Of a DNA stretch of 64,000 bases, positions 1 to 10,303 are shown piece after piece. Within the stretch, counting starts at the first letter, position 1. Each line of letters opens with the position of its first letter. The notes beneath the pieces were generated by a model. The model was not told the DNA's origin. It was given only the letters and a program-made list of their open reading frames with translations, and did no database searches. This stretch comes from Arthrobacter sp. Soil764 (lineage in GTDB: Bacteria > Actinomycetota > Actinomycetes > Actinomycetales > Micrococcaceae), in the NCBI RefSeq assembly GCF_001428075.1, contig NZ_LMSI01000019.1, forward strand, positions 268,084 through 332,083. Direction: 5' to 3'. A program made the translations under genes and the position numbers.

Positions 1-264
1 ACCACCGACGAGGTGGGCGGCCTCAGGGACGGCGGGGTCTACCAGAATTACCAGGGCGGGGCCATTATCTGGTCACCGGCCACAGGACCCCATATCTCCG
101 TCGGCGCCATACGCTCCATCTGGGCCTCCACAGGGTATGAATCAGGTCGCCTCGGTTATCCCACCAGTGATGAATACGCTACGGGGAATGGAAGCGTGGC
201 CCAGAACTACCAGGGTGGCGTCATTCACTGGAGCCCAAGCGGCTTCTACATCTCTTGGTCGTAA
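1..264 (+). CDS. LGFP-repeat cell-wall protein, C-terminal fragment
   Basis: The reading frame is open from base 1 and ends at TAA 262-264, so only the last 87 residues are present. They contain two LGFP-type repeats: a GGAIIWSPATGPHISVGAIR block, an LGYPTSDE signature, then a final QNYQGGVIHWSP block. LGFP repeats are known from actinobacterial secreted proteins that associate with the cell wall. The fragment closely resembles the repeats of the large LGFP protein at 47.1-49.5 kb on the other strand. The catalytic or N-terminal part lies outside the window, so the enzymatic role is unknown. Confidence 0.85.
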   Translation, partial: TTDEVGGLRDGGVYQNYQGGAIIWSPATGPHISVGAIRSIWASTGYESGRLGYPTSDEYATGNGSVAQNYQGGVIHWSPSGFYISWS

Positions 265-299
265 AGAACCGGACGTGATGACTTGGTAATGTGTGCCGC

Positions 300-737
300 A
301 TGCCCATCAAACTGGAGAACGTCGGCATTGCAGTCCGGGACCTGGAGGAGGCCATCGCATTCTTCACCGACCTCGGCCTCACCGTCCTGGGCCGTCAGAC
401 GGTCAGTGGAGAGTGGGCCGACACCGCCGTAGGCCTCGACGGCAACCATGCCAAAATCGCCATGCTTCAGACACCGGACGGCCACGGCCGGCTCGAACTG
501 TTCGAGTACATCCACCCCGACGCGATCGAGACTCTTCCCACACTGCCCAACGAGGTCGGCATGCACCGCGTGGCGTTCTCGGTGGACGACATCGACGCCG
601 CACTGGAAATTGCGGCCAGGCACGGCTGCCACCCCCTGCGCGGGGTTGCCACCTACGAAGACGTCTACAAGCTCACCTACGTCCGGGGACCGAGCGGAAT
701 TATCGTCATGCTCGCCGAGGAACTGAAGAAGGGCTGA
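300..737 (+). CDS. VOC (glyoxalase/bleomycin-resistance fold) family protein
   Basis: A 145-residue single-module VOC protein with the usual beta-alpha-beta-beta-beta halves: VGIAVRDLEEAIAFF at the N terminus and HRVAFSVDDIDAAL in the second half. It resembles methylmalonyl-CoA epimerase and lactoylglutathione-lyase-like proteins. The His that usually begins the first strand (xHVGI) is Asn here and the last Glu ligand is not obvious, so metal binding may be altered and the substrate is not predictable. A GTG at 291 in frame is an alternative start; ATG 300 fits the fold better. No strong Shine-Dalgarno is visible. Confidence 0.75.
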   Translation: MPIKLENVGIAVRDLEEAIAFFTDLGLTVLGRQTVSGEWADTAVGLDGNHAKIAMLQTPDGHGRLELFEYIHPDAIETLPTLPNEVGMHRVAFSVDDIDAALEIAARHGCHPLRGVATYEDVYKLTYVRGPSGIIVMLAEELKKG

Positions 738-827
738 CCGCCTGCTGCAATATACTCCCAACATGCCCAAAAAGCACCCAGCCCTTAATGCCCATCGGTC
801 CGTTACCGTTCTGAGCGGAGGCCAACT

Positions 828-1844
828 GTGAGCGGCGGTCTCGTTGCCCTGCTCGACGACGTTGCGGCCCTTGCCCGGATTGCTGCAGCTTCCGTGGACG
901 ATGTGGCCGCCGGTGCCGCAAAGGCGGGGGCCAAGGCCGCCGGAGTGGTGATTGACGACGCCGCCGTCACCCCGCAGTACGTTTCAGGAGCGGACCCGTC
1001 CCGCGAACTGCCCATGATCAAGCGGATCTTTTGGGGCTCCATCCGGAACAAACTGCTCATCATCCTCCCGGCACTGCTGCTCATCAGCGCCTTCGTCCCG
1101 GGCGTGATTCCCTACATCCTCATGCTGGGCGGCACCTACCTCTGCTACGAGGGCGCGGAGAAGGTCTGGCACAAACTCCGCGGCAGCCACCATGAGGACG
1201 AGGAATCCCCGTCAGTGGAACGCGGGCCCGACGCCGAGGCCAAGGTTGTCAAGGGTGCCATCACCACGGACTTCATCCTGTCCTGCGAGATCATGGTGAT
1301 CTCGATGAACGAGGTGGCAGCGGAGTCCATCTGGGTCCGCGCCTTCATCCTGGTCATGGTGGCGTTCGCCATCACAGTGCTCGTATACGGCGCGGTGGCA
1401 CTGATCGTCAAAATGGACGACATCGGAATCCACCTGGCTGCCAAGGACTCTGCCCGTTCCCAGCGCCTCGGCAGGCTCCTGGTGAGAGGCATGCCGGCCG
1501 TGCTGGCCGCGATTACCTTCGTCGGCACGATCGCGATGCTCTGGGTTGGTGGGCACATCATGCTGCAGGGAGCCCATGACCTCGGCTGGCATGCGCCCTA
1601 CGACCTGGTCCACGCCCTCGAATCCCCGGCAGCAGAGGTTCCGGTTGCCGGCGGCCTCCTGGGTTGGCTGGTCAACACCCTTTGCTCGGCGGTCCTCGGA
1701 CTCGCCTGGGGCCTCGTCGTCCTGGCCGTCGTGGGTCCGCTGCTGAAAGTCCTGCCATTCGGCAAGGCGAAGGGCAGCCACGAAGAAGGTGCCGCGGAGG
1801 CCCGGACAAACGGCCATCAGCCGGAGAAACACGAAGAACGATAA
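828..1844 (+). CDS. DUF808 (YedI-like) inner-membrane protein
   Basis: A 338-residue integral membrane protein matching the DUF808/YedI family: the conserved opening SGGLVALLDDVAALARIAA, a DDAAVTPQYV segment and several hydrophobic helices (about residues 75-105, 165-195, 215-235, 275-305). The C terminus is hydrophilic and charged. The start is GTG 828, preceded by GCGGAGG about ten bases upstream. The biochemical role of the family is not established. It converges on the radical SAM gene, whose stop lies 26 bases downstream. Confidence 0.85.
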   Translation: MSGGLVALLDDVAALARIAAASVDDVAAGAAKAGAKAAGVVIDDAAVTPQYVSGADPSRELPMIKRIFWGSIRNKLLIILPALLLISAFVPGVIPYILMLGGTYLCYEGAEKVWHKLRGSHHEDEESPSVERGPDAEAKVVKGAITTDFILSCEIMVISMNEVAAESIWVRAFILVMVAFAITVLVYGAVALIVKMDDIGIHLAAKDSARSQRLGRLLVRGMPAVLAAITFVGTIAMLWVGGHIMLQGAHDLGWHAPYDLVHALESPAAEVPVAGGLLGWLVNTLCSAVLGLAWGLVVLAVVGPLLKVLPFGKAKGSHEEGAAEARTNGHQPEKHEER

Positions 1845-1870
1845 CTGTCTGTCTTCCGGGAGGATGCCCT

Positions 1871-2950
1871 CTAAAACGCGTACCGGATGCGACAATAAGG
1901 GGCTATGTCTGAAATGAGCGCGGTGAGCTGGCGCACGTAGCCCGCCTTGGCACGTGACCGGTAGCGGACGTTGTTGAAGCCATTGGACGAGGTCTTCGAC
2001 TCCTGAAGATCGGGACGCCACAGGACGTTTTCGGCCTGCGGATGCCAGCCCAGGTTGACCTGGTGCAGTTGCTCGTTGTGCGTCAGGAAAATGACCTCCG
2101 CGGCCAGCTGTGCCTTGGCTGCCGGCGTCAGGGTGGCGTCGAGCTGGCGCAGCAGTTGCTCCCAGTCCGCGAGCCAGGTGTCCGTGACAATAACGGGGGA
2201 GAAGTTCACATGCACCTGGTACCCGGCGGCAACGAAGTCGTTGATGGCTGCCATGCGTTCCGCCACCGGTGATGTCCGGACGTCGACGGACTTCGCCAGG
2301 TCTGCGGGCATCAGCGAAAACCGGATCCGGGTATGCCCGCCATGATTCCAGTGCAGCATTGCCGGGTTGACGAACTTGGTGGCAAAGGACAGCTTGGCGT
2401 TGGGCAGTTCGCGGAAGAGCGTGACGAGATCCTCCACGTTGTCGCTGATCAGCGCATCAACCGAACAGTCGCTGTTCTCGCCGATGTCATAGACCCACAG
2501 CTCCGGGTCGCACTGATTGGGCTCCAGCTTCAGCCCCTGGCGGGTGGCGTGCCGTTCGAGCGTGGCGGCGATCTGGTCGATATTGGCGAACACGGTAACG
2601 GGGTTGCTGTACCCCTTGTGCCGCGGCACGTAGCAGTAGGCGCACGCCATGGCGCACCCGTTCGCCGTGGAGGGCGCGATGAAGTCCGCTGACCGGCCGT
2701 TCGGCTTGACGGACAGGGACTTCTTGACGCCCAGAACCAGCGCCTCCGTTTTGATCCGTGACCAGCGCGGGACGTTGGCTTCATCACCATGAACGTCCGG
2801 GATGTTCCAATGGTTGTCCACCAGTACGACGTCGGCATCCGGCCAGCGTGCCACGATCTCCTGGCCCCGGGGCAGCTCCAAAGCGGCCGGCTGGGCGTAG
2901 ATGCGCCGGATTTGGAGCAGCCGATCGAATTCCATGACCACATTCTCCAC
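1871..2950 (-). CDS. Spore photoproduct lyase-like radical SAM protein
   Basis: A 359-residue protein of the spore photoproduct lyase (SPL) family. The radical SAM cluster motif C-x3-C-x2-C is at residues 99-106 (CAMACAYC), within a segment characteristic of SPL-like proteins. SPL proper repairs the spore photoproduct thymine dimer in dormant endospores. This genome type does not sporulate, so the homologue probably acts on another DNA lesion or substrate (inference). An internal ATG at 2935 (MEFDRL) is an alternative start. It is transcribed divergently from the ABC-F gene across about 200 bp. Confidence 0.8.
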   Translation of the reverse strand: MENVVMEFDRLLQIRRIYAQPAALELPRGQEIVARWPDADVVLVDNHWNIPDVHGDEANVPRWSRIKTEALVLGVKKSLSVKPNGRSADFIAPSTANGCAMACAYCYVPRHKGYSNPVTVFANIDQIAATLERHATRQGLKLEPNQCDPELWVYDIGENSDCSVDALISDNVEDLVTLFRELPNAKLSFATKFVNPAMLHWNHGGHTRIRFSLMPADLAKSVDVRTSPVAERMAAINDFVAAGYQVHVNFSPVIVTDTWLADWEQLLRQLDATLTPAAKAQLAAEVIFLTHNEQLHQVNLGWHPQAENVLWRPDLQESKTSSNGFNNVRYRSRAKAGYVRQLTALISDIAPYCRIRYAF

Positions 2951-3146
2951 GACCCTTCCGGGCAGCAGGCCGCGTTAAGCCCACGGCAGCAGCAGGAAAC
3001 CTCCCGCCGCACGCTGTTGTTGAAAATTGGCTGCCCTGCCGGACGGTAGACTGGATTGTGCCGTTCTCCGGCTACTCTGCCCTGGCGTCCCTTCGTACCG
3101 TGTACGCGGACCGCGGCGTTCCCTGTTGTGAAAGGCCTTACCTGCT

Positions 3147-4745
3147 GTGATTACTGTCCAGGATCTTGAACTGCGTGCCGGTGCCCGGCTCCTGATGGAC
3201 CAGGTGAGCTTCCGCATCGATAAAGGGGACAAGATCGGCCTGGTGGGCCGCAACGGCGCGGGCAAGACCACCCTGACGCGTGTCCTTGCAGGCGAAGGCC
3301 TTCCCGCCGCCGGCAAGGTCACCCGCAGCGGCGAAATCGGCTACCTCCCGCAGGACCCCCGCACCCCGGACATGGAGCAGCTGGCACGTGACCGGATCCT
3401 CTCCGCCCGCGGCCTGGACATCGTCGTCGGGAAGCTCCGGAAAGCGCACGATGAAATGGCCAGCGAAGATGCCGACGTCCAGCGCAAGGCCATGAACCGG
3501 TACGACCGGCTGGAGTCCGAATTCCTCGCAGCCGGCGGGTATGCTGCCGAGGCCGAGGCTGCGTCAATTTGTTCCAACCTGGCCCTCCCTGACCGCCTGC
3601 TGAACCAGCCGCTCAAAACGCTGTCAGGCGGCCAGCGGCGCCGCGTGGAGCTCGCCCGCATCCTCTATTCCGATGCCGAAACGATGCTCCTGGACGAACC
3701 CACCAACCACCTTGACGCCGATTCCATCGCCTGGCTGCGTGACTTCCTGAAGAACCACCAGGGCGGCCTCATCGTCATCAGCCACGACACCGACCTGCTG
3801 GAAGCCACCGTCAATAAGGTGTTCCTGCTGGACGCCAACCGCGCCCAGATCGACTTTTACAACATGGACTGGAAACGGTACCTCCTGCAGCGGGAGACGG
3901 ACGAGCGCGCACGGAAGCGTGAACGCGCCAACGCCGAGAAGAAGGCCCAGGTCCTCATGGACCAGGCCAACAAGATGAGGGCGAAGGCCACCAAGGCTGT
4001 GGCCGCACAGAACATGGCCAAGCGTGCCGAGCGTCTGCTCAGCGGCCTGGAAGCCGTCCGCGAGCAGGACCGCGTGGCGGCGCTGCGGTTCCCCGATCCG
4101 TCACCCTGCGGCAAGACCCCGCTCACCGCAGACGGGCTCAGCAAGTCCTACGGCTCGCTGGAAATCTTCACCGACGTGGACCTGGCCATCGACCGCGGTT
4201 CCAAGGTGGTCATCCTGGGACTCAACGGTGCCGGCAAGACCACGCTGTTGCGCATGCTCGCCGGCGTGGACGCCCCGGACACCGGCGAGGTCATCCCCGG
4301 CCACGGCCTGAAGGTGGGCTACTACGCCCAGGAACACGAAACCCTGGACCACGACCGTACCGTTCTTGAGAACATGCGCTCCGCCGCACCGGACATGAAG
4401 GACGCCGAGGTGCGCGGCATCCTGGGCTCATTCCTGTTCTCAGGCGACGACGTCGACAAGCCCGCCGGCGTGCTCTCCGGCGGCGAAAAGACGCGCCTGG
4501 CCCTGGCCACCATCGTGGCATCCAGCGCCAACGTCCTCCTCCTCGACGAACCCACCAACAACCTCGACCCTGCCAGCCGCGCCGAAATCCTCGGCGCCCT
4601 GCGCAACTACACCGGCGCCGTCGTCCTGGTCAGCCACGACGAAGGCGCTGTCGAAGCCCTGAACCCCGAACGCGTGGTCATGCTTCCAGACGGCGTCGAA
4701 GACCTCTGGAACGAGGACTACCTGGACCTGATCACGCTGGCCTAA
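3147..4745 (+). CDS. ABC-F family ATPase (ribosome-associated translation factor type)
   Basis: A soluble 532-residue protein with two ABC domains in tandem and no membrane segments. Domain 1 has Walker A GRNGAGKTT and signature LSGGQRRRVELARIL with LLLDEPTNHLD. Domain 2 has GLNGAGKTT, LSGGEKTRLALA and LLLDEPTNNLD. A charged Arg/Lys-rich linker of about 80 residues (ERARKRERANAEKK) separates them, as in ABC-F proteins that enter the ribosomal E site. ABC-F members rescue or tune translation and some give antibiotic resistance; which applies here cannot be told. The start is GTG 3147. Confidence 0.9.
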   Translation: MITVQDLELRAGARLLMDQVSFRIDKGDKIGLVGRNGAGKTTLTRVLAGEGLPAAGKVTRSGEIGYLPQDPRTPDMEQLARDRILSARGLDIVVGKLRKAHDEMASEDADVQRKAMNRYDRLESEFLAAGGYAAEAEAASICSNLALPDRLLNQPLKTLSGGQRRRVELARILYSDAETMLLDEPTNHLDADSIAWLRDFLKNHQGGLIVISHDTDLLEATVNKVFLLDANRAQIDFYNMDWKRYLLQRETDERARKRERANAEKKAQVLMDQANKMRAKATKAVAAQNMAKRAERLLSGLEAVREQDRVAALRFPDPSPCGKTPLTADGLSKSYGSLEIFTDVDLAIDRGSKVVILGLNGAGKTTLLRMLAGVDAPDTGEVIPGHGLKVGYYAQEHETLDHDRTVLENMRSAAPDMKDAEVRGILGSFLFSGDDVDKPAGVLSGGEKTRLALATIVASSANVLLLDEPTNNLDPASRAEILGALRNYTGAVVLVSHDEGAVEALNPERVVMLPDGVEDLWNEDYLDLITLA

Positions 4746-5056
4746 GCCGCTCCGTACCTTACGTTCGCTGCGCGACGCAGGTGCGCGCCCGTGGCTGCTT
4801 CGCTGCGGGACGCAGGTGATTTCCCGCGTGCTGGCTCGTTCCTCGTCTTTGACGCACGCTACATAAATCACCTGCGCCGCTCCGCTTGTGCCTTTGTGGC
4901 CTTTGCCCAGAGAGCCCGTGGTCCTGTCCGATTATCGACCGCTCCGCCCGCGGCAGCGAGCCGTTCCTTTCGGCGCAGCCAAAGGGGAAATCACGCGCGT
5001 CGCGAAGCGGACGGAACAAGCGCAACCAGCAAAGTGCCGTCGTCGTACTCCATGCC
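4746..5056. other. Non-coding gap with short direct and inverted repeats
   Basis: No credible gene lies in these 311 bases between the ABC-F and SURF1 stops, which converge. It holds a 20-bp direct repeat with one mismatch (4764-4783 and 4799-4818, core CGCTGCGSGACGCAGGTG). A 10-bp inverted copy of CGCAGGTGAT lies at 4867-4876, able to pair with 4811-4820. The repeats may act as a transcription-termination or structural element; no T-tract terminator is evident. Confidence 0.4.
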
Positions 5057-5938
5057 CTAGTACCCCTGCGCGTCGAGGAGGGCGTCTTCTTCTTCCTCCG
5101 CTGTGGCCTTCTTGCGCTTGCGCTTGCGCGGCGGGGCCGGGCGGCGGGCGGCAGGGACGGCGGAATGGACGGCGCCGTCCGGCAGCGTTTCTTCCTCGTC
5201 CTCTGCGTCGATCGCTGCATTCCGGGCCTGCTGGCGGGCCGCGTAGCCGAAGCCGACGAACATGAGCACACCGAACGCGAACCACTGCAGCGAATAGGAC
5301 AGGTGCGTCCCCTCGTCCGTGGACGGCTTGGGGAACGCCACGGGCATGTCGGCGGACGGAGGCGTTTCCGACGCAAGCTGGCCGTAGGCGCCCGTGAGCA
5401 GCGGGTAGCCCAGCTGCGTGGCGTAGGTTGGCAGGTCAATGGACGCGAGCTGGCCTTCGGGGGCCCCGCGCTGAAGTTCCGGCTCGCCATGCTTCAGGCG
5501 AACGACGGCGGTGACCTCACCCGAGGGGGGTGCTGGCACCGAATCCGGGCTGCCCGGATTCCTGTTGCCGATGGGCAGCCAGCCGCGGTCGATGACCACC
5601 GTTTCGCCGCTGGTGAGGCGGAACGGGACCACCACCTCGTAGCCCGGCTGGCCGTTCAGCGGCCGGTTGCGGACAATCCGCTGGCCGGCCGCATCGTACG
5701 AGCCCTTCAATTCAACCTGGGTCCACTCCTTGGCCGGGTCAAGCTGGTTGAACTGGTCCCGTGCCTGCGCAAAGGGGATGGGGGTAGCGGAGTAATTGCT
5801 GACCACCCGGTTGATCTCGGCCAGCGTCTCCGCACGCCGGTCCATCTGCCAGCGGCCTAAAAATACGCAGGCGGCGGCAAAGATCGCGGCCAGCAGGAGA
5901 TAGCCCAGCCATTTGCTGGAAAAAAGGAACCGGTACAT
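5057..5938 (-). CDS. SURF1 family cytochrome oxidase assembly protein
   Basis: A 293-residue SURF1/Shy1-type protein: an N-terminal membrane helix (about residues 9-27) followed by the family hallmark LGRWQMDRR, an extracytoplasmic domain, and a second helix (YSLQWFAFGVLMFVGFGY). SURF1 proteins assist haem a insertion and assembly of aa3-type cytochrome c oxidase. The C-terminal tail is longer than usual, acidic and then Lys/Arg-rich (PPRKRKRKKA). It is the last gene of a three-gene minus-strand operon, starting immediately after the stop of the upstream small gene. Confidence 0.88.
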   Translation of the reverse strand: MYRFLFSSKWLGYLLLAAIFAAACVFLGRWQMDRRAETLAEINRVVSNYSATPIPFAQARDQFNQLDPAKEWTQVELKGSYDAAGQRIVRNRPLNGQPGYEVVVPFRLTSGETVVIDRGWLPIGNRNPGSPDSVPAPPSGEVTAVVRLKHGEPELQRGAPEGQLASIDLPTYATQLGYPLLTGAYGQLASETPPSADMPVAFPKPSTDEGTHLSYSLQWFAFGVLMFVGFGYAARQQARNAAIDAEDEEETLPDGAVHSAVPAARRPAPPRKRKRKKATAEEEEDALLDAQGY

Positions 5939-6195
5939 TCAGATGTCCTGTGCCGGTGAACCGTCATCGCCGGGGCTAAGGGGAAGCGTTTCCTTCCAGA
6001 GCCCCCGGGTCTGCAGGTAGTCCTCCAGCCATTCCCGGTGGTCGGCGCAGGCCAGCCACGTTTTGCGGCGCTCGGGGGCGTGGATTTTGGGGTTGTTCCA
6101 GAGGAGCTGCCAGGACGCCTGGGCCCTGCACGCCTTCCGTGAACACATGGCGGTCCCGGACGCCACGTCCGATCCTGCCGCGAAATCGAAAAGAC

Positions 6196-6199
<4 letters not shown>
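5939..6199 (-). CDS. Conserved small Cys-containing protein
   Basis: An 86-residue protein with a CSRKAC motif near residue 19 and a LACADH motif near residue 50, a layout suggesting a small metal- or zinc-binding fold. The central segment (WNNPKIHAPERRKTWLAC) is conserved-looking in actinobacterial homologues as I recall them, where annotation is usually hypothetical. It overlaps the DUF3099 gene by ATGA and abuts SURF1, so it is translationally coupled in that operon. The position next to SURF1 hints at an accessory role in respiration or envelope biology, which is unproven. Confidence 0.75.
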
Positions 6200-7501
<1,302 letters not shown>

Positions 7502-7642
7502 CCCTTCCGGTCATTGCCCCTGCAGGAAACTAGCCGGGCGGCCCTTATTTGTCGGAGCCGCACAACGGATATCCGCAGCAGCCGCTGGCATGATGGACTG
7601 CAGACCACAACGATTTAGATGTTTCGAACAAAGGAAGCTCGA

Positions 7643-8404
7643 ATGGGACTGCTGGACAACAAGACGGCCATCGTCACGGGATCATCGCGGGGCATCGGCG
7701 CCGACGTAGCAAAGATCCTCGCCTCGGAGGGTGCCGCCGTCGTGGTCAACTACCGCCAGAAGGCGCCGCGCGCCAACAAGGTGGTACAGGGAATTGAAGC
7801 CGCCGGCGGACGCGCTGTCGCCGTGGGAGCCGACCTCACCACGCAGGAAGGCGTGCAGGCCCTGGCGAGCGCCGCGATGGAGAACTTCGGTTCGCTGGAC
7901 ATCCTGGTGCTGAACGCCTCGGGCGGCATGGAAACCGGTATGGGGGAGGACTACGCCCTCAAGCTCAACCGCGACGCACAGGTCAACATGCTCAACGCTG
8001 CTGTGCCCCTGATGAAGGAAGGCTCCCGCGTGGTTTTCGTTACCAGCCATCAGGCGCACTTCATCAACACCGTGCCCACCATGGAGGCCTACGAGCCGGT
8101 GGCCCGCAGCAAGCGCGCCGGTGAGGACGCGCTGCGCGAACTGATCCCCAACCTTGCCGAAAAGGGCATCTCCCTGGTGGTGGTGTCCGGGGACATGATC
8201 GAGGGAACCGTCACCGCCACGCTCCTGGACCGCTCGACCCCGGGCGCCATCGAGGCCCGGCGGGCTGAAGCCGGCAAGCTGTACTCCGTGGAGGAGTTCG
8301 CCGAGGTGGTGGCAAGCATGGCAACGGCCGACGTCGAATCCGGCCATACGGAGTACGCCGGGGGAGCAGATTACTTCGGCAAGGGTGCCCAGCCCGCCAG
8401 CTAG
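7643..8404 (+). CDS. Atypical SDR family oxidoreductase
   Basis: A 253-residue Rossmann-fold SDR with the nucleotide-binding motif TGSSRGIG (12-19) and NASGG in place of NNAG. A Ser is present at 135 in VTSHQ. At the catalytic YxxxK position the sequence reads V-A-R-S-K (153-157), so the general-base Tyr is replaced by Val; a Tyr occurs three residues earlier (150). It may use that Tyr after a loop shift, or have lost classical reductase activity. ATG 7643 is chosen because AAGGAAG lies about six bases upstream. A strong terminator follows. Confidence 0.8.
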   Translation: MGLLDNKTAIVTGSSRGIGADVAKILASEGAAVVVNYRQKAPRANKVVQGIEAAGGRAVAVGADLTTQEGVQALASAAMENFGSLDILVLNASGGMETGMGEDYALKLNRDAQVNMLNAAVPLMKEGSRVVFVTSHQAHFINTVPTMEAYEPVARSKRAGEDALRELIPNLAEKGISLVVVSGDMIEGTVTATLLDRSTPGAIEARRAEAGKLYSVEEFAEVVASMATADVESGHTEYAGGADYFGKGAQPAS

Positions 8405-8420
8405 GCTCCCCACTTCGTGA

Positions 8421-8466
8421 GAAGGGCCCACGCCGCAGGGAATTCCTGCGGACGTGGGCCCTTCCC
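8421..8466. terminator. Bidirectional hairpin terminator between SDR and serB
   Basis: Near-perfect inverted repeat: GAAGGGCCCACG-CCGCAGG pairs with CCTGCGG-A-CGTGGGCCCTTC around a short AATT-type loop. It lies between convergent genes and can serve both strands. Confidence 0.8.
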
Positions 8467-8478
8467 TGTTAAGAGCGG

Positions 8479-9372
8479 CTAGACTCCGGCGACGTGGCGG
8501 ACCGCGTCCAGGTACGGCATGTTGAGGGCGGCGTCGGCCACGGCGCGGACGGCGGGCTTGGCATTGAACGCCACCCCGATCCCGGCGGCACCGAGCATGT
8601 CCAGGTCGTTGGCGCCGTCGCCCACCGCGATGGTGTGCTCCAGCGCGATGCCCTCCGCAGCGGCCCACTCCCGCAGGTACTTCTCCTTGGCCGCCCTGTC
8701 CACCACGGCGCCCAGCACCTTGCCGGTTAGCGCGCCGTCGACGATTTCCAGTTCATTGGCCTGCCAGTAGTCCAGGCCCAGGTCGGCCGCGATCGGCTCC
8801 AGGATCTGGTTGAAGCCGCCGGACACCACTGCCACCGTGTGGCCGGCTGCCTTGAAAGCGGCCACCAGATCGCCAGCGCCTTCACTGAGCTTCACTTCGT
8901 TGCGGACGGAATGGACGACGTCGGCCGGCAGCCCGGCGAGCACGGCCACCCGGGCGTGCAGGCTTTGGGCGAAATCCAGTTCCCCGCGCATGGCAGCTTC
9001 CGTGACGGCGGCCACTTCGTCCCGCTTGCCGGCATAGGCGGCCAGGAGCTCGATGACCTCCTGCTGGATCAGGGTGGAATCCACATCCATGATCAGCAGC
9101 TTCCGGGCAGCGGAGCGGAGGCCGGCCGGAACAACGGCAGTATCGAAATCGCTGGTGGCGGCCCCGGCCACGGACCTGCGCAGGGCGGCGAGCCCGGCCT
9201 CGGTCGCATCCGAAAGGGCCAGGTCAAGGATGTGGACCTGGTACCGGTCGCCTTCCGGGGAGGATTCGGACAGTACCTGGGCGCCGTGCGATGCGAGGAC
9301 GGAACGCAGCTGCTCCAGCCCGGTGGGGGTCACATTGAGGCCATAGCTGACCGCAGTCACGTTCGAAGTCAT
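8479..9372 (-). CDS. serB: Phosphoserine phosphatase SerB
   Basis: A 297-residue HAD-superfamily phosphatase that hydrolyses phosphoserine to serine, the last step of serine synthesis. The catalytic motif I is DVDST (residues 96-100), motif II lies in VVSGGFNQ, and motif IV is GDGANDLDM. The first ~85 residues look like the ACT-like regulatory domain seen in long SerB proteins. The chosen start MTSNVTAV (ATG 9372) fits that domain; an in-frame upstream extension to 9453 has no family-like sequence. Confidence 0.92.
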   Translation of the reverse strand: MTSNVTAVSYGLNVTPTGLEQLRSVLASHGAQVLSESSPEGDRYQVHILDLALSDATEAGLAALRRSVAGAATSDFDTAVVPAGLRSAARKLLIMDVDSTLIQQEVIELLAAYAGKRDEVAAVTEAAMRGELDFAQSLHARVAVLAGLPADVVHSVRNEVKLSEGAGDLVAAFKAAGHTVAVVSGGFNQILEPIAADLGLDYWQANELEIVDGALTGKVLGAVVDRAAKEKYLREWAAAEGIALEHTIAVGDGANDLDMLGAAGIGVAFNAKPAVRAVADAALNMPYLDAVRHVAGV

Positions 9373-9485
9373 GCCTGCAATCTTAGCCAGCGCCGACGGG
9401 ACCGCTGGAATCCGTTGCGGACCCACCGCTGCGAAGCATCCACGGGCCTTCACACCGGTTATCAGTCATCTTCTATTTTGTCCTA

Positions 9486-10283
9486 GTGTCTACTCCTATG
9501 AGTGATGTTCTGGAACTGGACTCCGTCAGCGTTGTCCGAGGCAAAAAGACCCTGCTGGACAATGTCGACTGGCAGGTCAATGAAGGCGAGCGGTGGGTCA
9601 TCCTTGGCCCCAACGGCGCCGGCAAAACCACCCTTCTCCAGATCGCTGCGGCCCGGCTCCACCCGAGCAGCGGCACCGCGGGCATCCTCGACGAAGTGCT
9701 GGGCCGCGTTGACGTCTTCGAACTCCGGCCGCGCATCGGCCTTTCCTCTGCTGCCCTTGCCACCCAGATTCCGGAACACGAGAACGTCCTCAACGTCGTG
9801 GTCACGGCCGCCTACGGTGTCACCGGCCGCTGGCGCGAAGGCTACGAGCGCGACGACGAACGGCGCGCGTTCCGGCTGCTGAACGACTGGGGCATGGGGC
9901 CACTGCTCAACAGGACTTTCGCCACGCTGTCCGAAGGCGAGCGCAAGCGCGTCCAGATTGCCCGTGCCCTCATGACGGACCCGGAACTGCTGCTCCTGGA
10001 TGAGCCGGGCGCCGGGCTGGACCTGGGCGGCCGCGAAGAGCTGGTCCACAAGCTGGGCGAACTCGCCGGCGACGAGTCTGCGCCGGCCATGGTCCTGGTC
10101 ACGCACCACCTTGAGGAAGTCCCGCCCGGCTTCACCCACGCCATGCTCCTGCGCGACGGCAGCGTCGTGGCGGCCGGCCCCATCACCGAGGTCCTGACTG
10201 AAGAGCACCTGAGCACCACCTTCGGCCTGCCGCTTGCGGTCACCGAGAAGGCGGGACGCTACACCGCCACCGCACGCCGCTAG
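9486..10283 (+). CDS. ABC transporter ATP-binding protein
   Basis: A 265-residue single ABC domain: Walker A GPNGAGKTT, signature LSEGERKRVQIARAL, Walker B LLLLDEPGAGLD and an H-loop VTHHLEEV. It resembles the ModF/YfmF-like stand-alone ATPases found in Actinobacteria. No permease gene of its own is adjacent; the next gene is a TauE-type permease, which does not use ATP. GTG 9486 may be read from a leaderless transcript, as TATTTT lies at 9474-9479; ATG 9498 (MSDVLELD) is the alternative start. Confidence 0.85.
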   Translation: MSTPMSDVLELDSVSVVRGKKTLLDNVDWQVNEGERWVILGPNGAGKTTLLQIAAARLHPSSGTAGILDEVLGRVDVFELRPRIGLSSAALATQIPEHENVLNVVVTAAYGVTGRWREGYERDDERRAFRLLNDWGMGPLLNRTFATLSEGERKRVQIARALMTDPELLLLDEPGAGLDLGGREELVHKLGELAGDESAPAMVLVTHHLEEVPPGFTHAMLLRDGSVVAAGPITEVLTEEHLSTTFGLPLAVTEKAGRYTATARR

Positions 10284-10303
10284 AAGCGGCCTGCGCTACT
10301 GCC

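Noticed and set aside
4886-5860. Long plus-strand open frame opposite the SURF1 gene
   Set aside because: Composition is low-complexity Arg/Ala/Gly and it reads antisense to SURF1, whose motifs are clear.
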